Shown: positions 37,883-48,304, counted from the first letter of the stretch. The stretch is DNA of 64,000 nucleotides from CAZSDW01 sp964605705 (GCA_964605705.1 CAZSDW010000006.1:1-64000); one strand, 5' to 3'. Notes: generated from the sequence alone by a model not told the origin. Made by a program: numbers and translations.

Positions 37883-38983
37883 ATGGCACATATTGAATTA
37901 AAAAATATCACCAAACGATTTGACTCCAACAAAGCGGTGATAGAAAATCTCGATCTCGCTGTTGAAGACGGTGAATTTCTTGTTCTGGTCGGACCTTCAG
38001 GCTGTGGAAAAAGCACTACCTTGCGCTTGATCGCCGGTCTCGAAACCGCCTCCGGCGGCGATATTTATATCGCCGGTAAACTGGTTAACTCGGTTCCCCC
38101 GAAAGATCGGGATATATCGATGGTATTCCAGAATTATGCGCTTTATCCACATATGAGCGTTTACGATAATATGGCTTTTGGTCTGAAATTACGTAAATAT
38201 CCCAAAAATAAAATCCAGGAACGGGTAGAAGAAGCCGCGGATATTCTGGAAATCAGCGATCTAATCAACAGGAAACCAAAACAATTATCCGGGGGTCAGC
38301 GGCAGCGCGTGGCACTGGGTCGTGCAATTGTGCGAAAACCACAGGTTTTTCTTTTCGATGAACCGCTATCCAACCTCGATGCAAAATTGCGGGTTCAGAT
38401 GCGTGTCGAGATCAAAAAACTGCATAAGCAACTAAAAACAACAATGATATATGTTACGCACGATCAGGTCGAGGCAATGACCATGGGCAGCCGGATCGCG
38501 GTAATGAAAGACGGAATTATTCATCAATTGGATACACCTCTCAATATTTACAATAAACCCGCCGACCTGTTTGTAGCAAGTTTTATCGGCAGCCCGGCGA
38601 TGAACTTCATATCGATGAAAATCACGAACGATAATTTTCTCTATTCTGAAAATAGTGATTTTAAAATACCGATTCCGGAAAAATATCTTTCCCAATTAAA
38701 AAATCAGGCTGATAAAGAGATTACCCTTGGCATTCGACCTAATGATTTTTCAATTCAAAGTGAATCCCGAAACGAGTACAAATTGGAAGCAAATCTCGAA
38801 TTGGTCGAGCCATTGGGAAACGAGACAATCCTTTATCTATCAAAAGCTTCTCAGGGTTTGACCTGCATCAGTCAACATTATCCGCAGAGTTACGATGACG
38901 AACCAATCATTTTATACATCGATCCCGCTAAAATCCATTTATTCGACGGAATAACCATGAAACGAATTGTCCCGAGCTCGTAG
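37883..38983 (+). CDS. ABC sugar transporter ATP-binding protein, MalK/MsmK/UgpC type
   Basis: ATPase of carbohydrate importers, 366 residues. Walker A GPSGCGKST at 37-45, Q-loop Q83, signature LSGGQ at 135-139, Walker B VFLFDE at 155-160, switch histidine H193, and a C-terminal TOBE domain (about 235-360; ITLGIRPNDFSIQ). It would energise the MalF/MalG-type permeases at 8129-9822, which have no ATPase of their own, and MsmK-type ATPases are known to serve several importers. Located beside LacI regulator 1 and a GH130 gene, so it should be under the same control. Confidence 0.93.
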   Translation: MAHIELKNITKRFDSNKAVIENLDLAVEDGEFLVLVGPSGCGKSTTLRLIAGLETASGGDIYIAGKLVNSVPPKDRDISMVFQNYALYPHMSVYDNMAFGLKLRKYPKNKIQERVEEAADILEISDLINRKPKQLSGGQRQRVALGRAIVRKPQVFLFDEPLSNLDAKLRVQMRVEIKKLHKQLKTTMIYVTHDQVEAMTMGSRIAVMKDGIIHQLDTPLNIYNKPADLFVASFIGSPAMNFISMKITNDNFLYSENSDFKIPIPEKYLSQLKNQADKEITLGIRPNDFSIQSESRNEYKLEANLELVEPLGNETILYLSKASQGLTCISQHYPQSYDDEPIILYIDPAKIHLFDGITMKRIVPSS

Positions 38984-39110
38984 ATATCGTCTGGTGACTG
39001 ACAATGTAAAGGGAAAAAAGGTGTGCAGATCCTTCGGAAGGAACCGCGCTTCTCTTTGCCTGTGGCTTTTCAATTGATATATTTATAAAACGAAATGAAT
39101 CAGGGTTTAT

Positions 39111-41678
39111 TTATCCATTTTTTTGGGCACTGCGACTCTTTTTAACATATTCCGGATATAATTCTTCCATACAATCCGGACAGATACCATGCGAAAATTG
39201 CGCATCTGATCTGGTCTGAATATAACCTTCCAGCTGCTCCCAGTAACCTTCATCATCACGAATCTTCTTACAATTGGCACAAATCGGAATGAGTCCGCTG
39301 AGTGTTTTAATATTGGCAGTGGCTTCCTGAATGCGTTGATTCAACTCCTTCTCGCGCTGCAACAGCTGCCAGACACGCAGGCGATAAGTACCGAAAATTG
39401 ATCCGGCAAGCACAATTAGTATCAGCCCGAAAAACCAGTAGGTCTGGTAAAAATTCGGACGTAATTCAAATTCGAAACCTGCTCCTTCTGTGTTCCAAAC
39501 ACCGTCATTATTACAGGCAATGACATGAAATCGATACCTCCCCGGTGACAGATTTGTATAATATGCCGCCCGCCGTGTCCCGGCATCGACCCAATCCTTA
39601 TCATAACCTTCAAGTTTGTATTTAAATAATACCTTGCCGGGTGAGACAAAACTCAAAGCAGTATAGTGAAATTCAATTTTATCCGTATTGGGTCTCAGAC
39701 TAATAAAATTATCCGATGAAATATTCTCCCGCCCCGTAGAAATCCGATCAACTTTGACTTGCGGAGAAATTTCATTTTTTTTAAATGATTTGGGATCAAT
39801 TTTCACTGCTCCCTTTTTGGTTGCAAACCAAAGGTAGCCATTTTTAGATTTCCACCCGGAGGGTTGCCAATTTCCAAAACATTCATCCGTTTTCATGCCA
39901 TCATCAGTTGTATATACTGTCGTAACAATTGAATCTATTCGTCCATCGGCAAAATCATTCAGTTCCTGTTCCCTGATATACCCGATACCAACAGGGCTAC
40001 TTAACCATATGCCCCCCTGATCATCACCAAGAACACAATAAATTTCACTGGTAAAAAGTCCGTCCTCATCGGAAATAGCGCTGAAAACATTATCCCGGTA
40101 GCGGGTCAAGCCCCCCTGCGGCGAACTAATCCATAACGTTCCCTGCTGATTATCATAGATGGAGCTGACCCAGTTACCGGCTAATCCATCCTGTTTGGTA
40201 TAACCGTGGCAAATTCCGTTATCGATTTTTACCAGAGAATCAGCCATTCCAATCCAAAGCGGACCATCTGTTTGCTGATAAAAACAGACAACATATTCAG
40301 ATGCGGTGTAAGGTCCCCCACCTGCCAGCCGGTACGGACTGAACTTTCCCTTTTTATATCGGAAAATTCCTTTGTGGTCGATATACATAATCAGGCTTTC
40401 ATCATCTTCGCTGATAGCGGAAATCCACTTTTGGGGAATCCCGTCCTGAGCGGTAAACAGGGTCATCCGGTTATTCTTAATATTCACCAATCGTCCGGAC
40501 TGTCCAATCCACAAACTGCTGTCTTTGGCAACATATGCCGGACCAACCCACAGATTATATCTCCTGATTCTTTTCCCCCGAAACTGGGTGACATTGGAGC
40601 CCTGATCACTGAGAAAAAATATACTGCCATCGGGAGTCTCAAGCACACTTGAAATATAATTATTCGCAAGACCATCATAGGTTGTATAAGTCGCAATATT
40701 GACATCTTTGAACTGATTCAAACCATCCGATGTACCAACCCAGATATTTCCCTCGTGGTCCTGGGCAATTGATAAAACATCATTATCAGTCAGACCATCA
40801 GATTTTGTAAAACTCGTCCAATTGCCATTCGCCAACCGATTCAAGCCATTTTGAGTACCGACCCACAGGTTGCCATCTTTATCTTCAAAAATAGTGTTAA
40901 TGTGACTGTCCGATAAACCTTCCAGAGCAGAATAATTGGTAATCTGTCCGTCTTTGTAACATGACAAACCATCAACGGTACCAATCCAGATATTATCCTG
41001 CGCATCAACAAAAATGGCAGTCGTCGTACTGCGTTGAAGACCATCCGCAGTCGATATTTTGATAATTTCACCAGGCTTGGATTCATCAATAACTCGAACA
41101 CCATCATGGGTTCCCACCCATATTTTGCCCTTTGAATCCATGGCAAATGCGGATATGTAATTTGGATTAAGTAAAACGGGAGAAAATTTTCCCTGGCTAA
41201 ATTTATAGACTCCAATGGAAGTCCCTATCAGCAGCTGTCCATCCCGGGTCTCGATAACCTGGCGAACCTCGGTATCAAAAAAACCCTCTTCCAATCCATA
41301 ACGACTGATCAATCCATTATGAAAACAGCGCAATCCGCTGTAACCTGTGCCGATCCAAAGACAGTTATCGCTCGATTCAAAAAGAGCCGATATGGACTTA
41401 TACGATCGACTGCCATCCGGTTCCACATTAACCAAATTAAAACTGACCCCATCGAACCGAAATAATCCCGCCGATGTACCCAGCCACAGGTATCCGTCCT
41501 GAGTCTGCAAGACAAAGTTCACCGCATTCGCCGGCAAACCATTTAAACGGAGCCATAAACTGTGTCCATATTGAGCAATCGACTTATTCGGATCAAGCGC
41601 TGAAACAGAAACCGGGATTGATAAAAGCAGCAGGAGAATTATTCCAAACGTCCGCCTGCGAATTGAAAACTTACTCAT
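39111..41678 (-). CDS. Reg_prop/Y_Y_Y propeller membrane sensor ending in a Cys4 domain
   Basis: A membrane-bound periplasmic sensor of 855 residues from the preferred ATG at 41676-41678 (a TTG at 41732 would prepend 18 residues to the signal). Signal peptide about 10-27. Then two seven-bladed propellers of Reg_prop repeats (many copies of the type DxxGNLWVGTxNGL), a Y_Y_Y domain at about 660-740 (FKYKLEGYDKDWVDAG, LSPGRYRFHVIACNNDG), one transmembrane helix at about 748-766, a coiled coil, and a short C-terminal domain with CANC at 800-803 and CPDC at 833-836. In Bacteroides hybrid two-component systems a histidine kinase follows the helix; here there is none. The Cys4 module may bind zinc and pass the signal to another protein. 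It lies just downstream of the xylose genes. Confidence 0.8.
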   Translation of the reverse strand: MSKFSIRRRTFGIILLLLLSIPVSVSALDPNKSIAQYGHSLWLRLNGLPANAVNFVLQTQDGYLWLGTSAGLFRFDGVSFNLVNVEPDGSRSYKSISALFESSDNCLWIGTGYSGLRCFHNGLISRYGLEEGFFDTEVRQVIETRDGQLLIGTSIGVYKFSQGKFSPVLLNPNYISAFAMDSKGKIWVGTHDGVRVIDESKPGEIIKISTADGLQRSTTTAIFVDAQDNIWIGTVDGLSCYKDGQITNYSALEGLSDSHINTIFEDKDGNLWVGTQNGLNRLANGNWTSFTKSDGLTDNDVLSIAQDHEGNIWVGTSDGLNQFKDVNIATYTTYDGLANNYISSVLETPDGSIFFLSDQGSNVTQFRGKRIRRYNLWVGPAYVAKDSSLWIGQSGRLVNIKNNRMTLFTAQDGIPQKWISAISEDDESLIMYIDHKGIFRYKKGKFSPYRLAGGGPYTASEYVVCFYQQTDGPLWIGMADSLVKIDNGICHGYTKQDGLAGNWVSSIYDNQQGTLWISSPQGGLTRYRDNVFSAISDEDGLFTSEIYCVLGDDQGGIWLSSPVGIGYIREQELNDFADGRIDSIVTTVYTTDDGMKTDECFGNWQPSGWKSKNGYLWFATKKGAVKIDPKSFKKNEISPQVKVDRISTGRENISSDNFISLRPNTDKIEFHYTALSFVSPGKVLFKYKLEGYDKDWVDAGTRRAAYYTNLSPGRYRFHVIACNNDGVWNTEGAGFEFELRPNFYQTYWFFGLILIVLAGSIFGTYRLRVWQLLQREKELNQRIQEATANIKTLSGLIPICANCKKIRDDEGYWEQLEGYIQTRSDAQFSHGICPDCMEELYPEYVKKSRSAQKNG

Positions 41679-41962
41679 TTTTCCATCCAATTTCTCATTA
41701 GCAGCTATTTGAAAAATCTGACTCATTGGCAAACATGATTACCCACAACCTTTCGCCCCAGGTTATTCATGCACACCAGAATATATTAACAAATTTTATT
41801 CAAGAGTCCTATTTATCGTTATCTGCCCAATATTACATTCCACCCGGAAGTAAATTAAGAGAAAAAATGACTATTTCAATTGATAACTGATTCTTCTGAA
41901 AATTACCTGAAATCCGATGATCATTTCATGGAGTTACTTATTCTGTAATTCAATCGGAAATC

Positions 41963-43003
41963 CTACTCACTTCTGAATGAATAAATTGTCTCGTGACGGT
42001 ACCGTTCTCCCGGTTTTAGAATTGACGATGGAAAATTGGGTTGATTGGGAGAATCGGGAAAGTACTGGGTTTCCAGACAGAATCCGTAATGTTGCCGGTA
42101 ATGTTTCCCCGATTTGCCGATTACGGAATCATCCAGATAATTACCGGAATAAAACTGCATCCCCGGTTTGGTGGTACGAACTTCCATGATTCTGCCACTC
42201 TTTGGATCGGATACTTGTGCAACCAACCGCAGCTCACCGGCTTCACCATTCAGCACATAATTATGATCATAGCCACCCTGAATTGCCCTCAATCGTGCCC
42301 CAATACTGGTAGGCGTTCTGAAATCCAAGGGAGTTCCCGATACAGGTTCGATTTCACCGGTCACCATTCCGTTCGATCCGAGCGGCGTAAAACGATCGGC
42401 GTTGACCATCAGAACATGATCCAGTACATTTCCGTTACCTTCCCCGGCAAGGTTAAAATAACTGTGATGGGTCAGATTGACCGGCGTGGATTTATCGGTT
42501 CTGACTTCGTAACTGATCTTTAAATCATTCTCATTGGATAGCATATAGATGACTGTGCAATTCAGATTTCCGGGGTAGCCGGCATCCAAATGTTTGCTGA
42601 AATATTTCATCCGCAGTCCGACTTCATTTTTTAAAGATATGGTACCTGTCTCCCAAAGGACTCGATAAAAGCCTCTGGAACCACCATGCAGATGATTCTC
42701 GCCATCATTTTTCTCCAGGTGATATTCTGCACCGTCAATTACAAATTTACCGGCGGCAATCCGGTTGGCATAGCGTCCGACTGTTACACCTAAAAATTTA
42801 TCATCTACCAGATAATCTTCGAACGTATCAAATCCAAGGACAACATCGGCAATGGTACCCGATTTATCGGGTACCACTAGTGAAACGAGCGTTGCGCCAA
42901 AATTACTGATTTTAGCGGTCATACCATTGTCATTAGTTAATGTATAAAGATCGACGATTTTGCCATCCGGAGTCTTCCCAAATTCCTGTTTTTCGATCTG
43001 CAT
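41963..43003 (-). CDS. galM: Aldose 1-epimerase (mutarotase)
   Basis: Interconverts alpha and beta anomers of sugars such as xylose, glucose or galactose, 346 residues. Active-site histidine in NLTHHSYFNLAG (about residue 178-182) and the glutamate near the end in LETQYFPDSPNQPNFPS (about 310-326) match the GalM family, as do GRYANRIAAGKF and NGENHLHGGSRG-type segments. AGGAGAC stands six bases before the ATG. It follows xylulokinase by 15 bases and completes the xylA-xylB-galM unit. No signal peptide, so cytoplasmic. Confidence 0.92.
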   Translation of the reverse strand: MQIEKQEFGKTPDGKIVDLYTLTNDNGMTAKISNFGATLVSLVVPDKSGTIADVVLGFDTFEDYLVDDKFLGVTVGRYANRIAAGKFVIDGAEYHLEKNDGENHLHGGSRGFYRVLWETGTISLKNEVGLRMKYFSKHLDAGYPGNLNCTVIYMLSNENDLKISYEVRTDKSTPVNLTHHSYFNLAGEGNGNVLDHVLMVNADRFTPLGSNGMVTGEIEPVSGTPLDFRTPTSIGARLRAIQGGYDHNYVLNGEAGELRLVAQVSDPKSGRIMEVRTTKPGMQFYSGNYLDDSVIGKSGKHYRQHYGFCLETQYFPDSPNQPNFPSSILKPGERYRHETIYSFRSE

Positions 43004-43018
43004 TTTCCGTCTCCTGTT

Positions 43019-44578
43019 CTATAATAATTTTGCTCTGGCTTTGAATGGATCCGCAGCGGTAAGTCCGCGTACCCGTTTACTGAGCGCATCGAAGAGCGCT
43101 TTTTGTTTCCGGTAAACATTGACGTTTTCCGCTATCGGTTGTCGCCGGCGCGATTCATCCAAAACAACAAAGGGTTTCACAATATCACTGATCCGGACAG
43201 GACCTTCATTCTCCTTTTTCCAGACCCAGGCGGCATGGAGCGCTGCCCCCAGAGCCGCTCCTTCACCTTCGACAGGGACGGTCTCGGCTTCAAAGATATC
43301 AGCAATGGTCTGGCACCAGGCGCCGGATTTTGACAGCCCACCGGTCAGGCGGATTTCCTTGACCTCGACTGGCATCTTCTCAAATCCGTTATAGAGGTTC
43401 AGAATATGTCCTTCGAGAACTGCCCGGCAGAGAATCTCTTCGGTAAAGTCGTTCAATCCAAAACCAAAATAAACCGGGGCTGCCTGAGGAACATCGGGCG
43501 TCCGTTCACCCACATACCACGGAATTAAAAGACGCCCCTCATTGCCGGGTTTGGTTTTTCCGATAATCTCGTTGAACTGTTCATGGGTCAGTGAATACTG
43601 CAGAATAATGTCATTGTAGCCGTTTGCCAGATTGGAAACACAAAGCAGGGGCAGATAATGTCCGGTACTGTCACAAAATGCCGCGATTTCACCGGATGGA
43701 TCGATATACGCTTCCTCCATAAAGGTGTAAGCGGTCCCGCTGGTCCCCAGGCTGATCGTCACAATTCCGGGTTCCACATTACCGGTTCCAATCGCACCGT
43801 ACATATTATCACCGCTACCGGCATCAATCTGACACCCCGGTGAGAATCCGAATTTTTCCACCAATGCTTTCGAAATTGAACCAATGGTTTGATCCGAAGG
43901 CTTCAGCTCCGGCAATTTACCCTTTAAATTCGGATCAATTGACTGAATGACTTTATCGGACCATTGCCCGGTTTTCGGATTCCACAGCGCGACACCTGAT
44001 GTATCGCCGGGTTCCATAATCCGGACCCCTCCGGTCAGGTACCAGTTTATATAATTGTGCACCAGAAACAGGGTTTCTGATTTTTGATAAGCCTCTGGTT
44101 CATGACGCAGCATATGGAAAATCTTGGCTGCCGTATAACCGGTCCGCTGGGAGTTCCCAACCTCAGCAATCATATTATCGATACCACCAACCGCCTCAGT
44201 CATGATTTCACACTCTTCCAGAGTTGAAAAATCATTCCAGAGTTTGCTGCGGTTGCGGGCAAGCTGCCCGTCAGTACCCAGTGCAACCAGACCGTGCTGC
44301 TGACCGGAAACCGAGATACAGCGAATCCGCTCCATCGGAATCCCGGCAGCCCGGGCACTCGCAAACGTCCGGTTAACTGCCTCAAGCCACATCTTGGGAT
44401 CGGATTCGGAAACACCCTCCTCCAATCCCTGGATGACCCCATTCCTGGTCTTATATTCCGGCATATCACTGTCATAATTCACCGAATCAACAAAGGCGAT
44501 TTTTTTCGCCTGATGATCGATAATCAGCAGTTTACAACTCTGGGTGGACACATCCAGCCCAGCAAATAAATCTGTCAT
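43019..44578 (-). CDS. xylB: Xylulokinase
   Basis: FGGY-family sugar kinase of 519 residues that phosphorylates D-xylulose with ATP to xylulose 5-phosphate. N-terminal phosphate-binding loop LFAGLDVSTQSCKLLI (3-18), substrate segment SVSGQQHGLVAL (about 88-99), catalytic aspartate likely in QIDAGSGDNMYGAIGTG, and C-terminal GGLSKSGAWCQTIADIF with GAALGAALHAAW. Identified as xylulokinase rather than another FGGY kinase from its place 21 bases after xylose isomerase. Confidence 0.92.
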   Translation of the reverse strand: MTDLFAGLDVSTQSCKLLIIDHQAKKIAFVDSVNYDSDMPEYKTRNGVIQGLEEGVSESDPKMWLEAVNRTFASARAAGIPMERIRCISVSGQQHGLVALGTDGQLARNRSKLWNDFSTLEECEIMTEAVGGIDNMIAEVGNSQRTGYTAAKIFHMLRHEPEAYQKSETLFLVHNYINWYLTGGVRIMEPGDTSGVALWNPKTGQWSDKVIQSIDPNLKGKLPELKPSDQTIGSISKALVEKFGFSPGCQIDAGSGDNMYGAIGTGNVEPGIVTISLGTSGTAYTFMEEAYIDPSGEIAAFCDSTGHYLPLLCVSNLANGYNDIILQYSLTHEQFNEIIGKTKPGNEGRLLIPWYVGERTPDVPQAAPVYFGFGLNDFTEEILCRAVLEGHILNLYNGFEKMPVEVKEIRLTGGLSKSGAWCQTIADIFEAETVPVEGEGAALGAALHAAWVWKKENEGPVRISDIVKPFVVLDESRRRQPIAENVNVYRKQKALFDALSKRVRGLTAADPFKARAKLL

Positions 44579-44599
44579 ATTTTTACCTCTCGTTTTAGG

Positions 44600-45940
44600 C
44601 TAACGAATATACTGATTAAATATACTTTCGTAAAGTTCCTGTCTTCCGCTGATCTGTTCCGGTTCACCAATCTCGACAGCCAGTTTTGCCAGCTCTTTCA
44701 GACCCAGTTCACCTTTTTCAAAACGGGCACCATTTCCGGAATCGAAACTGGCATAGCGCTCTTTACGCAGTTTTGGCAAACTGGATTTCTGAAGAATATT
44801 ATCAGCAATCACCAATCCGCGAGCCAGGGTATCCATTGAAAGGATATGCGCGATAAATATATCATCCAGCCCCATTGAACTACGACGAGTCTTGGCGTCA
44901 AAATTCATTCCGCCATTAACAAATCCACCATTCTGCAGCAGCACCAGCATCAGCTCGGTAGCATCATAGAGATTCCGCAGGAATTCATCTGTATCCCAAC
45001 CATTATAGGGATCACCCTGGTTGATATCCAGACTCCCGAATACTCCGGCATCACTGGCGGTCTGGACTTCATGGGCAAAGGTATGACCTGCCAGCGTCGC
45101 ATGATTGTTTTCAATGTTAATTTTGAAATCGTTCTGCAGACCGTATTTATTCAGAAATCCAATTACCGTCGCCGAATCAAAATCGTATTGATGTTTGGTC
45201 GGTTCCATCGGTTTGGGCTCAATCAGGAAAGTGCCTTTGAAACCGGCTGCCCGTCCATAATCCCGGGCTTTCTGCAGAAACATACCCAGGTGATCGATTT
45301 CACGTTTCATATTCGTATTCAAAAGTGTGTAATAACCTTCACGACCGCCCCAGAACACATAATTCTGTCCACCGAGTTCAATTGTTGCATCCATCGCGGC
45401 TTTGACCTGGGCGGCGACATGAGGAATAACCTGAAAATCAGGATTGGTGGCGGCGCCATTCGTGTAGCGTCGGTGGGAAAAAACATTGGCGGTTCCCCAG
45501 AGCAGTTTCACTCCGGATTCGGCTTGTTTGGCTTTTGCCAGACGGACCAGTTCCATCAGATTCTTTTCAGATTCGAGGACTGTACTGCCTTCCGGCGCCA
45601 TATCCCGATCGTGAAAACAATAAAAAGGCACACCCAGTTTGGTGAAAAACTCGAAAGCTGCATCCAGTTTATCCTTCGCCGCCTGCATCGGATCGGCAGA
45701 CGCATCCCATGGAAAATCAATCGTACCAGCCGGTCCAAAGGGATCGCCGCCATTATTACACATGGTATGCCAGTAGGCGATTGCAAACCGAAAGTGATCC
45801 TTCATCGGTTTACCGGCAACAATCTTATCTCCTTCATAATATTTGAACGCCAGTGGATTATCAGAATCAACTCCCTCAAAAGGGATTTTACCAATACCTT
45901 TAAAATACTCTTTTTTACCAATCGTTACGTTATTTGACAT
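44600..45940 (-). CDS. xylA: Xylose isomerase
   Basis: Metal-dependent isomerisation of D-xylose to D-xylulose, 446 residues, the usual length of the class II enzyme (about 440). Active-site H110 and D113 in CFHDRD, the YVFWGGREGYYTLLNTN segment, the metal ligand E in FLIEPKPMEPTKHQYD, and KINIENNHATLAGHTFAHE are all present. A strong GAAGGAG lies eight bases before the ATG. First gene of xylA-xylB-galM; an 83-base gap with a run of Ts separates it from the FN3/T9SS gene upstream and could hold its promoter. Confidence 0.96.
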   Translation of the reverse strand: MSNNVTIGKKEYFKGIGKIPFEGVDSDNPLAFKYYEGDKIVAGKPMKDHFRFAIAYWHTMCNNGGDPFGPAGTIDFPWDASADPMQAAKDKLDAAFEFFTKLGVPFYCFHDRDMAPEGSTVLESEKNLMELVRLAKAKQAESGVKLLWGTANVFSHRRYTNGAATNPDFQVIPHVAAQVKAAMDATIELGGQNYVFWGGREGYYTLLNTNMKREIDHLGMFLQKARDYGRAAGFKGTFLIEPKPMEPTKHQYDFDSATVIGFLNKYGLQNDFKINIENNHATLAGHTFAHEVQTASDAGVFGSLDINQGDPYNGWDTDEFLRNLYDATELMLVLLQNGGFVNGGMNFDAKTRRSSMGLDDIFIAHILSMDTLARGLVIADNILQKSSLPKLRKERYASFDSGNGARFEKGELGLKELAKLAVEIGEPEQISGRQELYESIFNQYIR

Positions 45941-46023
45941 AACTTAATCTCCTTCTTTTTTTTAATTTGATGTCAATTGTCGAAATAATCATTTCATTTA
46001 GAATAAATATTATCGCTGGTCTG

Positions 46024-48285
46024 CTATCGAATGATTACAAATTTGCGAAATACTGAGTCTCCTTTCTTATACATCAGATCACCTTCATTGAAAACGGTTT
46101 CACCTTCACTAATTAAAACTTCACCGGTTACCGGATCGAGGTAGTCCCGAGTCGCTATGACGGCTCCCTCAGCATATATGTTCCTGGGCACCTCGACATA
46201 CAGGATATAAATCCCGCTGACGACAATCTGCCGTGAAAAGGTCATCGAATCCCACAATTCATCCCCGGAACCATCATCGTGATATTTTTCCCAGATCAGG
46301 TCACCCCGCTCGGTATAGACTTTGACATGGCAGACCGGCGGTAATTCATAGAAAGCGATCCGGTCATACTGATAATCTTTCCCAAACTGAAACATTCGCG
46401 CACGAATATCAAAGGGATTGGGAACAACCCGAACCTGGTCTATTGTAAGCCCTGAGGGACGCCGCAGATAGGCGGCTTCACTGGTCACCGTCCAGAACAT
46501 ACTGCTATACAGCGGCACACCAGACTCAATAGTGTTCTGGGTGCCATCATCCTTGGACTGGATATAGTAATAATAATTAAATCCCCGCACGGCCATGACA
46601 TCATCATAGCTATGCACGAGTTCATCCGTTCCATTGCACTCGAAAATCTTTTCATAGCGCGCATTGGGATTCAGAACCGCGCCCTCTGCCCGGTAAATAA
46701 CGTACCCGTCAAAATGAGGATCAGAAGTGGCATTGTCGGACCAACTGAGCCGGATCCGGTCGCCGCCGGAGGCGACGTTAAAAATTTCCGGTGGGGGCGG
46801 TGGTTGAGGAATCGCATAGCCTGAATTGTAATTATCCAACGCCCGCTGAAAGGTTTGTGTCAAAGAATCCCGGCAACTCAGTACCCAGGCTTTTTTATAG
46901 GCAGTATAATCGCTTGTCGGTGATCCATTCGGCATTAACAATTCCGGAGTTCCTGTGTTATTGTAATATTGTAACCAGTTTCCGCCGACTTCCCGGTTTT
47001 TAGCACGGCTCAATCCGGCAACACCACCGGCGAGAACAATATGAATGCTGTCTTCCGGATTAAGAGTAAACGGACCAATACCCTGTAAAGCGCTGACACC
47101 ACCCGTTGAATAGCTGGAGTTTATATAAATATCCGCCGCCTGTCCGGAAGCCGCAATCTCCTCAACAAGACTTTCGTCGGGATGCCCCATCGTCATCAAA
47201 GCATACCTGTCGCTCATCCAGTCCGTGTTATATCGGGAGGGTGTCCGCGTTAGTTCAGGGGAATCGGTATCCCAGTGCTGGGTGGTGACGGGTTGCATAG
47301 GATTATCAGCCGGATTGCCTGGTCCGGTATCCGCATGGATGACGGCATGTCCTACATATCGGGCAGCCGCCATAATCCCATCTTCATTTTCATTGGGACA
47401 ACCCCAATCGTCATCGATATTGGTAAAGGGCCGCCCGGAATGCGGCGCGTACCAGGCGTAATGACCTCTGATCCCAACGCCGTCGGTGCCGGTCACTTCA
47501 TGCACTACATTCCTGCCCCAGCCGGTGTTATCAACTCCCCAGCCTTGTGTTTCGCCGGAAGCATTTTCCCAGAGCGATTCACCGGACATAGCATAGCGAT
47601 AACTGAACATGACAATAAAATCTTTGATCGTCTGTGAATATATAGTACTGTCATTATCAAGAATGCCGGTATTTTTCAGTATATAGTCGTAAATGTAATA
47701 GTTATCGTGATACTGCTGGGTAAAGGCATAGATACGTTTAGTAATAGTAACCCCCATGGATGAGTGATTTTTAACGATAATCATCCGGTCAGCCGGCAGG
47801 CTGTTATCCAGTTCATCAACCGCATCGTACAACGGATAGGATTGGTCCGGCGCATCATCCACGACAACCAGAGGATGGTTGAATCGCCCTACCAGCCTGA
47901 AATCAACGGCATCATAAATAGGACGATCTTCATATTCTCCCGGTTTCGGTCCGGAGTTTATAACGTAGTATGAGAAATCCTGATTAATATGAGCATCGTG
48001 AAAATCGACACAACCCAGGAACATGCCCCGGGCTCGCATCGTCGTCTGAACCAGTCCGTATTCTCCGGGCCAGGAGAATCGAATAGATCGCGGATCATCT
48101 CCACCCGTTTCAGTCTCCGAACCATGCTCGGAAAAATAGGTGTGCAGTGAATTGACTCGCAGCCATTTCAGTTTCCCGTCATAATTTAAATAGGTGCCAC
48201 CTTGAGCGCGTAAAATTGGACTATTACAAAAAATTCCGATGATTAGTAATAAGGAAAATCGTCTGATGTATTGGTTCAATTTCAT
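46024..48285 (-). CDS. Secreted FN3-type companion protein of the xylan TonB receptor
   Basis: Exported protein, 753 residues, signal peptide ending ILRAQ. Middle part has no known motif; a fibronectin-III module lies at about 500-590 (FNVASGGDRIRLSWSDNATSDPHFDGYVIYRAEG). The C-terminal region (VRVVPNPFDIRARMFQFGKDY, FYELPPVCHVKVYTERGDL, SGIYILYVEVP) matches the tail of the two giant proteins at 21874 and 25119, so the three form one family. It directly follows the TonB receptor gene, as those do. Likely surface-exposed glycan binding protein acting where SusD acts in Bacteroides; this role is inference from position only. Confidence 0.6.
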   Translation of the reverse strand: MKLNQYIRRFSLLLIIGIFCNSPILRAQGGTYLNYDGKLKWLRVNSLHTYFSEHGSETETGGDDPRSIRFSWPGEYGLVQTTMRARGMFLGCVDFHDAHINQDFSYYVINSGPKPGEYEDRPIYDAVDFRLVGRFNHPLVVVDDAPDQSYPLYDAVDELDNSLPADRMIIVKNHSSMGVTITKRIYAFTQQYHDNYYIYDYILKNTGILDNDSTIYSQTIKDFIVMFSYRYAMSGESLWENASGETQGWGVDNTGWGRNVVHEVTGTDGVGIRGHYAWYAPHSGRPFTNIDDDWGCPNENEDGIMAAARYVGHAVIHADTGPGNPADNPMQPVTTQHWDTDSPELTRTPSRYNTDWMSDRYALMTMGHPDESLVEEIAASGQAADIYINSSYSTGGVSALQGIGPFTLNPEDSIHIVLAGGVAGLSRAKNREVGGNWLQYYNNTGTPELLMPNGSPTSDYTAYKKAWVLSCRDSLTQTFQRALDNYNSGYAIPQPPPPPEIFNVASGGDRIRLSWSDNATSDPHFDGYVIYRAEGAVLNPNARYEKIFECNGTDELVHSYDDVMAVRGFNYYYYIQSKDDGTQNTIESGVPLYSSMFWTVTSEAAYLRRPSGLTIDQVRVVPNPFDIRARMFQFGKDYQYDRIAFYELPPVCHVKVYTERGDLIWEKYHDDGSGDELWDSMTFSRQIVVSGIYILYVEVPRNIYAEGAVIATRDYLDPVTGEVLISEGETVFNEGDLMYKKGDSVFRKFVIIR

Positions 48286-48304
48286 TGATCTCTCTTCCTT
48301 TCAA

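Noticed and set aside
39030..39042. Small hairpin TCCTT-CGG-AAGGA between convergent genes
   Set aside because: Five base pairs with a three-base loop and no T tract on either side; too weak to call a terminator.
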